This document shows, in pieces, positions 32,001 to 34,641 of a DNA stretch of 34,641 bases. The notes beneath the pieces were generated by a model. The model was not told where the DNA came from and searched no databases. It saw nothing but the letters and a program-made list of their open reading frames with translations. The translations under genes and the position numbers were made by a program. Positions within the stretch are counted from its first letter, which is position 1; the number at the start of each line of letters is the position of its first letter. The stretch comes from a virus. The stretch is from positions 1-34,641 of the IMG/VR virus record IMGVR_UViG_3300042731_006034, one strand, 5' to 3'.

Positions 32001-34641
32001 CCAGCTTTATTTAATGCAACTATGCGAGGGGATTTCCCTATGTCCCATGCTATTGCTATTGGGGCAGAGTTACCCGACCACAATTTACAAAATGAAGTGG
32101 TTAGACTAATTGATAAACATACCGCCAAACATAAGAAAATTAACTCAGATACTATTCGCGAATTGGCTAACATGGCAAAAGGAATGCCAACTGCCGAAGA
32201 AACAGAATTAACTTTATTTGGCGAAGAAATATTACAACAGGCTTATGTGGTAGAAAAAGCCGACCTGCAAACATACATCAAACAAAGACTAAGCAAAGAA
32301 AAACGTTTGTTTGGTATGGTAGCTAAATCGGCAAATGCTCAAGAACTCGCTAAAGCTGGCAATGTTATCGAACTTCAAGCAAGCAAGGACATTTCTACTG
32401 AGGCGGCTCAATTGCTTTCTATCTTTGATAGTTTAAAACATACCGCCGGGGAAATTAGTGACATTCTCAATGATGCAGCCATGCGTATAGGCAAAGGAGG
32501 CAACGCTAATGCTATCAAACAAGAAACTTACGAAACTATCCGGGCGAAACTACCCGAAGTTATCATCGGAGGCGAAACGCCGGTTGCTAGTGCAACTGCG
32601 CCAAGCCCTGCTACACCAACTGAAATAGTACAAGAAACCCTAGACTCTGATGCTACCACGAAAGCCGCCGGGGCAGTGTCCAACTTCCTCAAAGATGAAA
32701 AGGGCTTTGCCATAGCCCCAGCGGAGGCGATTGCCCGGACAAGAGAACAAGTCCGGAAGGCTATCGACTACCTCAACGAAAAGGGGGTGACGGAATCTGG
32801 GGCACAAATTACTGGACATGCTTTGTTTACCCCTGAGGTGGTATTGAATACTATGGGGCCGGCAAGCCGCAAGTACACCACCGCTTTGCGCTTTGTTGAA
32901 AACGCCGCTGATGCCCAAGCGGCGCCGGCTATTTATGGGCGGGTGATACCCATTCATAAGGAACTATCCGAACTGGAATGGGCTAGTCTGTGGGATGCTT
33001 TAGAAGGCAAAGCTGAACCTATTAATGAGAAAGTCGAACAAGCTTTGTCGCAGATGCAACAAGAGTTTGCCAAAGTTGCCCAAGCTGCGGCGGATAATGA
33101 TGTGCAAATTTTCCACTACAAAGCCGATGGCAGCCGGGTAGGGACACCGTTCCGCCCCCGGGAAAACTATGCCCCTCATATGTATCCGTCTGAACTGTAC
33201 GCCGATAAAAACTTCATGGCACAGGCCGCTGAACAACTAGCAGAGCAGATGCAAATTAGCACTCCCGAAGCCGAGAAGATATTGCAAGAAAGTCGTATGG
33301 GTAAGCATGAATGGCGCATGGGTAATTTGGAAATGGCACGACAGTTTGACATGCCGGGTTATCGCCGGGACGTGGGAGCATTCATCAAATACTTTACTGA
33401 AGCTTGGAAGCGCATCGAATTAGCGAAAGCCTTCGGGGGAGACTATAGCAAACTGGACGACTTGTTTGCCGAGATAGAAGCTGAAGGACACGACCCCCTC
33501 TTAGCGAAGTCAGTCTTTCAAGTATTTGTTGGACAAGTGCCGATGACCGAATGGCAAAAACGCTATCTGATGCCCCTGGTGCGGGATGTTAAGCGGTTCA
33601 ACGTCACCACCAAAATGGGCTTGGCAACAGTAGCCAATATCTTTCAAGGTCCCGTCAATGTCCCGATGATAACTTCACACCGGTCTTGGATAAAAGCCCA
33701 AAAGCGCATTCTGACCGATAAAGAATTCCGCCAGCGCATGGAGATGACCGGGGCTGTATTGCAAAGCGCCCGGCATTACATGGGTACCGGCGCGGCGGAT
33801 ACGTGGTTATTTCGCATCGGGGCGCCGGCTTTTTCTGCCGTTGAGCAAATGAACCGCTTAGTCGGCGGCACTGCGGGTATCATGTGGGTCAAAGAAAACG
33901 AGGCTATCCTGCGCCGGGCTTTGCAACAGGGCAAGACCAAACAGGCAGCGGCAGCAAAACGGGTGCTACAACGTTATGACCTTGATGTCGAAGATGTCCT
34001 AGCCAACCCTCTAGGTGAACCGGGACACCCAGACGACGGGGGGGATGCACGGCTTAACCAAGCTGCGGTAAAAGCCGCTAACGTGTCCCAACATCGCTAT
34101 GGGGCATTGGACTTACCGCCGGCTTGGTTTGGCGCCTTTGGGCGGATATGGGGACAGTTCCGCTCCTATACCATGCAACAAAGCGTCTTTGTCGGCCGGG
34201 AGTTTAGAAACGCCGCTAAAGAATTCAGCAAGGGCAACCGTAAACCGATGTTGCGTTGGTTAATTGCTTTAGGTTTTAGCAGCATGGTTGCCGGGGAAAT
34301 TATCAACGATATTCAGGCAATGTTCTCCAACCGCGAACGGCGCTACAAACTCAAAGACCCCCGGCGCTGGATGCTAGAGAACCTATTAGCTATCCAAGCC
34401 TTTGGACCCATTAGCTTTTTGGTGGATGCCATGCGCTATAATGACTACGTTGGACTGGTCGGTGGGGCGACGGCATCAACGGGGGCAAAAGTTCTCAAGG
34501 CAGCCAAAACCCCAGTAAAACTCCCCCGAACTCTCATCAAAGAAGGAACGCCACGCTATATTAGCAAACCATTGACAGGATATGTCTGGCCGCCGGAATC
34601 CAGAAAGAAAACCCCGAAGTCCGATATTGACCGACTACTAG
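29082..34641 (+). CDS. Giant virion/polyvalent protein with ParB-like domain (partial)
   Basis: ATG 29082 (AAGGA about nine bases upstream) opens a frame with no stop to the right edge, so at least 1853 residues are coded and the C-terminus is missing. In order: an N-terminal two-copy repeat (DPFLRSKLEDDGWLQP, residues 24-39 and 47-62); Ala/Gly/Lys-rich helices with a hydrophobic stretch near 190-220; a helical part to about 590; and a Pro/Glu-rich linker (about 590-690). A ParB/sulfiredoxin-like domain begins at about residue 834, with NGHNRVELAQRSG (N889, H891, R893), followed by a helical KorB-like part. After about 1200 there is a long helical region ending in segments such as FGRIWGQFRSYTMQQS (about 1683 onward) and FSSMVAGEIINDIQ. 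I infer an internal, injected protein. Confidence 0.8.
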   Translation, partial: MLSPERTIIQAGEEPQEPPEYTIDPFLRSKLEDDGWLQPGAELSTLDPFILSKLQDDGWLQPVTPTTGESLARELRGIGGVLGKVGKTIAPGAPEERLAAQMQLGIGAGQVAKQVGKGLVAVAGQVGLATMPGEALIMSPEMQKAAAEAAQTLGQTFITDPLAKYHPRGKFKRMRQEFRAGPIRTSTDVFFDLLTLATLVGAGMVAAGKVGLGGVKVAQVGGKTVLAGEKITRTAKIAAGLERAGKALITGSNIVDPSFYVYQGFIKGTGKGYALVQNLLDEKLMKAASKNIDLEGLAKLGTLNHRIKNMATGLGADDAAKFADDFVDLLATGGKSGEPLTTAQILDDAIKNKKPLTVSYATKGKEVKKRTWSNISWSKDKKKIYAMDSLRGKRTSFSPRNVRGVEGVQLVRDIPEPVIELYKQFKNLTEDQQRTLIAIHAAAQKVASEGDDKLMQTLWKNIGKKVDMSPAEAMSFYLGLNDDLAEEATQAILKSPAADGKKIADIAQQLQQDILDLGLPEEIATQAGDNFTKIAETIPRRGVQGTLADGLKKLGYTEAAIKKIHPVAAQAAVDQQISASDAKVNAEGVLEVAQVSKPKPKPEPEKPFREIEIVAPEAPPEVPDEVGTETLAETMQRIKEPAPEPTPKVPAAETFAPTEAEVPVEPEAPAEVPLEPETPAELETPHAREAAIPSEEVELLLIDNLNKAIGAGDTAQLGRLASDNPNVRLIQPETGGIPDARLHDIDARLHDIQGEGQISRVITPGYMIDDKVVRKAVVEAGGAAPEAPAVTEEAAPPVETTPEPIPKTVTKAEGIITNITPEEQLPPTGVTRLPVSDLTLAPEKFQYKIGYGKAGITGSLTEAKQFREELAGVVNVWQNPSDNKIYVVNGHNRVELAQRSGVNSVNVKFLDAETAEEARTWGALINIAEGRGKPLDAAKLFRDSGITKADLAEFGIALSEKNAREGLALAALNPALFNATMRGDFPMSHAIAIGAELPDHNLQNEVVRLIDKHTAKHKKINSDTIRELANMAKGMPTAEETELTLFGEEILQQAYVVEKADLQTYIKQRLSKEKRLFGMVAKSANAQELAKAGNVIELQASKDISTEAAQLLSIFDSLKHTAGEISDILNDAAMRIGKGGNANAIKQETYETIRAKLPEVIIGGETPVASATAPSPATPTEIVQETLDSDATTKAAGAVSNFLKDEKGFAIAPAEAIARTREQVRKAIDYLNEKGVTESGAQITGHALFTPEVVLNTMGPASRKYTTALRFVENAADAQAAPAIYGRVIPIHKELSELEWASLWDALEGKAEPINEKVEQALSQMQQEFAKVAQAAADNDVQIFHYKADGSRVGTPFRPRENYAPHMYPSELYADKNFMAQAAEQLAEQMQISTPEAEKILQESRMGKHEWRMGNLEMARQFDMPGYRRDVGAFIKYFTEAWKRIELAKAFGGDYSKLDDLFAEIEAEGHDPLLAKSVFQVFVGQVPMTEWQKRYLMPLVRDVKRFNVTTKMGLATVANIFQGPVNVPMITSHRSWIKAQKRILTDKEFRQRMEMTGAVLQSARHYMGTGAADTWLFRIGAPAFSAVEQMNRLVGGTAGIMWVKENEAILRRALQQGKTKQAAAAKRVLQRYDLDVEDVLANPLGEPGHPDDGGDARLNQAAVKAANVSQHRYGALDLPPAWFGAFGRIWGQFRSYTMQQSVFVGREFRNAAKEFSKGNRKPMLRWLIALGFSSMVAGEIINDIQAMFSNRERRYKLKDPRRWMLENLLAIQAFGPISFLVDAMRYNDYVGLVGGATASTGAKVLKAAKTPVKLPRTLIKEGTPRYISKPLTGYVWPPESRKKTPKSDIDRLL
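29151..29267 (+). repeat. Two-copy 16-residue repeat near the giant protein's start
   Basis: Copies at 29151-29198 and 29220-29267 encode DPFLRSKLEDDGWLQP and DPFILSKLQDDGWLQP, separated by a seven-residue spacer. The DNA copies differ at several third positions, so the protein sequence, not the DNA, is being kept. This suggests a short binding motif used twice, for example for docking to another virion protein or the scaffold. Confidence 0.7.
31296..31337 (+). repeat. Exact 21-bp tandem direct repeat in the giant gene
   Basis: The same 21 bases occur twice without a gap (31296-31316 and 31317-31337), encoding DARLHDI twice. Because the copies are identical, it is a recent in-frame duplication or a site prone to slippage; the frame stays open. 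It lies in the linker region between the Pro/Glu-rich segment and the ParB-like domain. Confidence 0.85.

Noticed and set aside
1-34641. Diversity-generating retroelement, CRISPR array, integrase, att sites or toxin-antitoxin
   Set aside because: No reverse transcriptase, template/variable repeat, spaced direct repeats, recombinase motif or paired toxin-like genes were seen.
34600-34641. Window ends joining into a circular genome
   Set aside because: Reading from the last base into the first bases puts a TGA in the giant frame after two codons (bases 6-8), and the LamG frame does not continue it; the edges are more simply cut points within longer DNA.

Overview
The window is part of a double-stranded DNA bacteriophage (or prophage) genome, with every supported gene on the + strand. 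It reads as the late, virion-building half of a short-tailed (podovirus-like) Caudoviricetes phage. A terminase, a P22-type portal, a scaffold, an HK97-fold-like capsid protein, a neck adaptor, a gp10-like nozzle and a beta-helix tailspike are present. So is a run of probable internal (ejection) proteins, but there is no tape measure, tail tube or sheath. The host is unknown: RBSs are of the ordinary bacterial AGGAGG type, and no tRNA, integrase, replication or lysis gene that could point to a host is visible.

Layout. (1) 1-2668: receptor-binding or appendage proteins, with a LamG-domain protein cut by the left edge, then a multidomain beta-rich protein and a small repeat protein. (2) 2689-7108: a small membrane protein, terS overlapping terL by 215 bases, portal, and a ribbon-helix-helix-like protein. 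(3) 7118-10508: scaffold, a structured leader, major capsid protein and two further probable head proteins. (4) 10508-19936: two tiny proteins, then nine overlapping genes making a glycan-type cassette: a tandem GT9 fusion, two GT4 glycosyltransferases, two GT2-like proteins with altered metal motifs, two methyltransferases and two B12-binding-type radical SAM enzymes. Much of this cassette is visibly AT-richer than the structural genes. (5) 19981-26824: a promoter candidate, an Ig-like small protein, neck adaptor, nozzle, a second structured leader, a small beta protein, the tailspike and another small beta protein. (6) 26814-34641: probable internal virion proteins ending in a giant gene (at least 1853 codons, cut by the right edge) that carries a ParB-like domain.

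How it fits together: the structural genes make a capsid and a short tail with a carbohydrate-targeting spike. The cassette sits inside this late block with start/stop overlaps, so it is probably expressed with the virion genes. My best inference is that it builds or modifies a methylated, unusual glycan on virion proteins or on the host surface. The giant terminal protein resembles the injected 'polyvalent' proteins described for phages and conjugative elements. The strongest candidates for something undescribed are the cassette and this giant protein.
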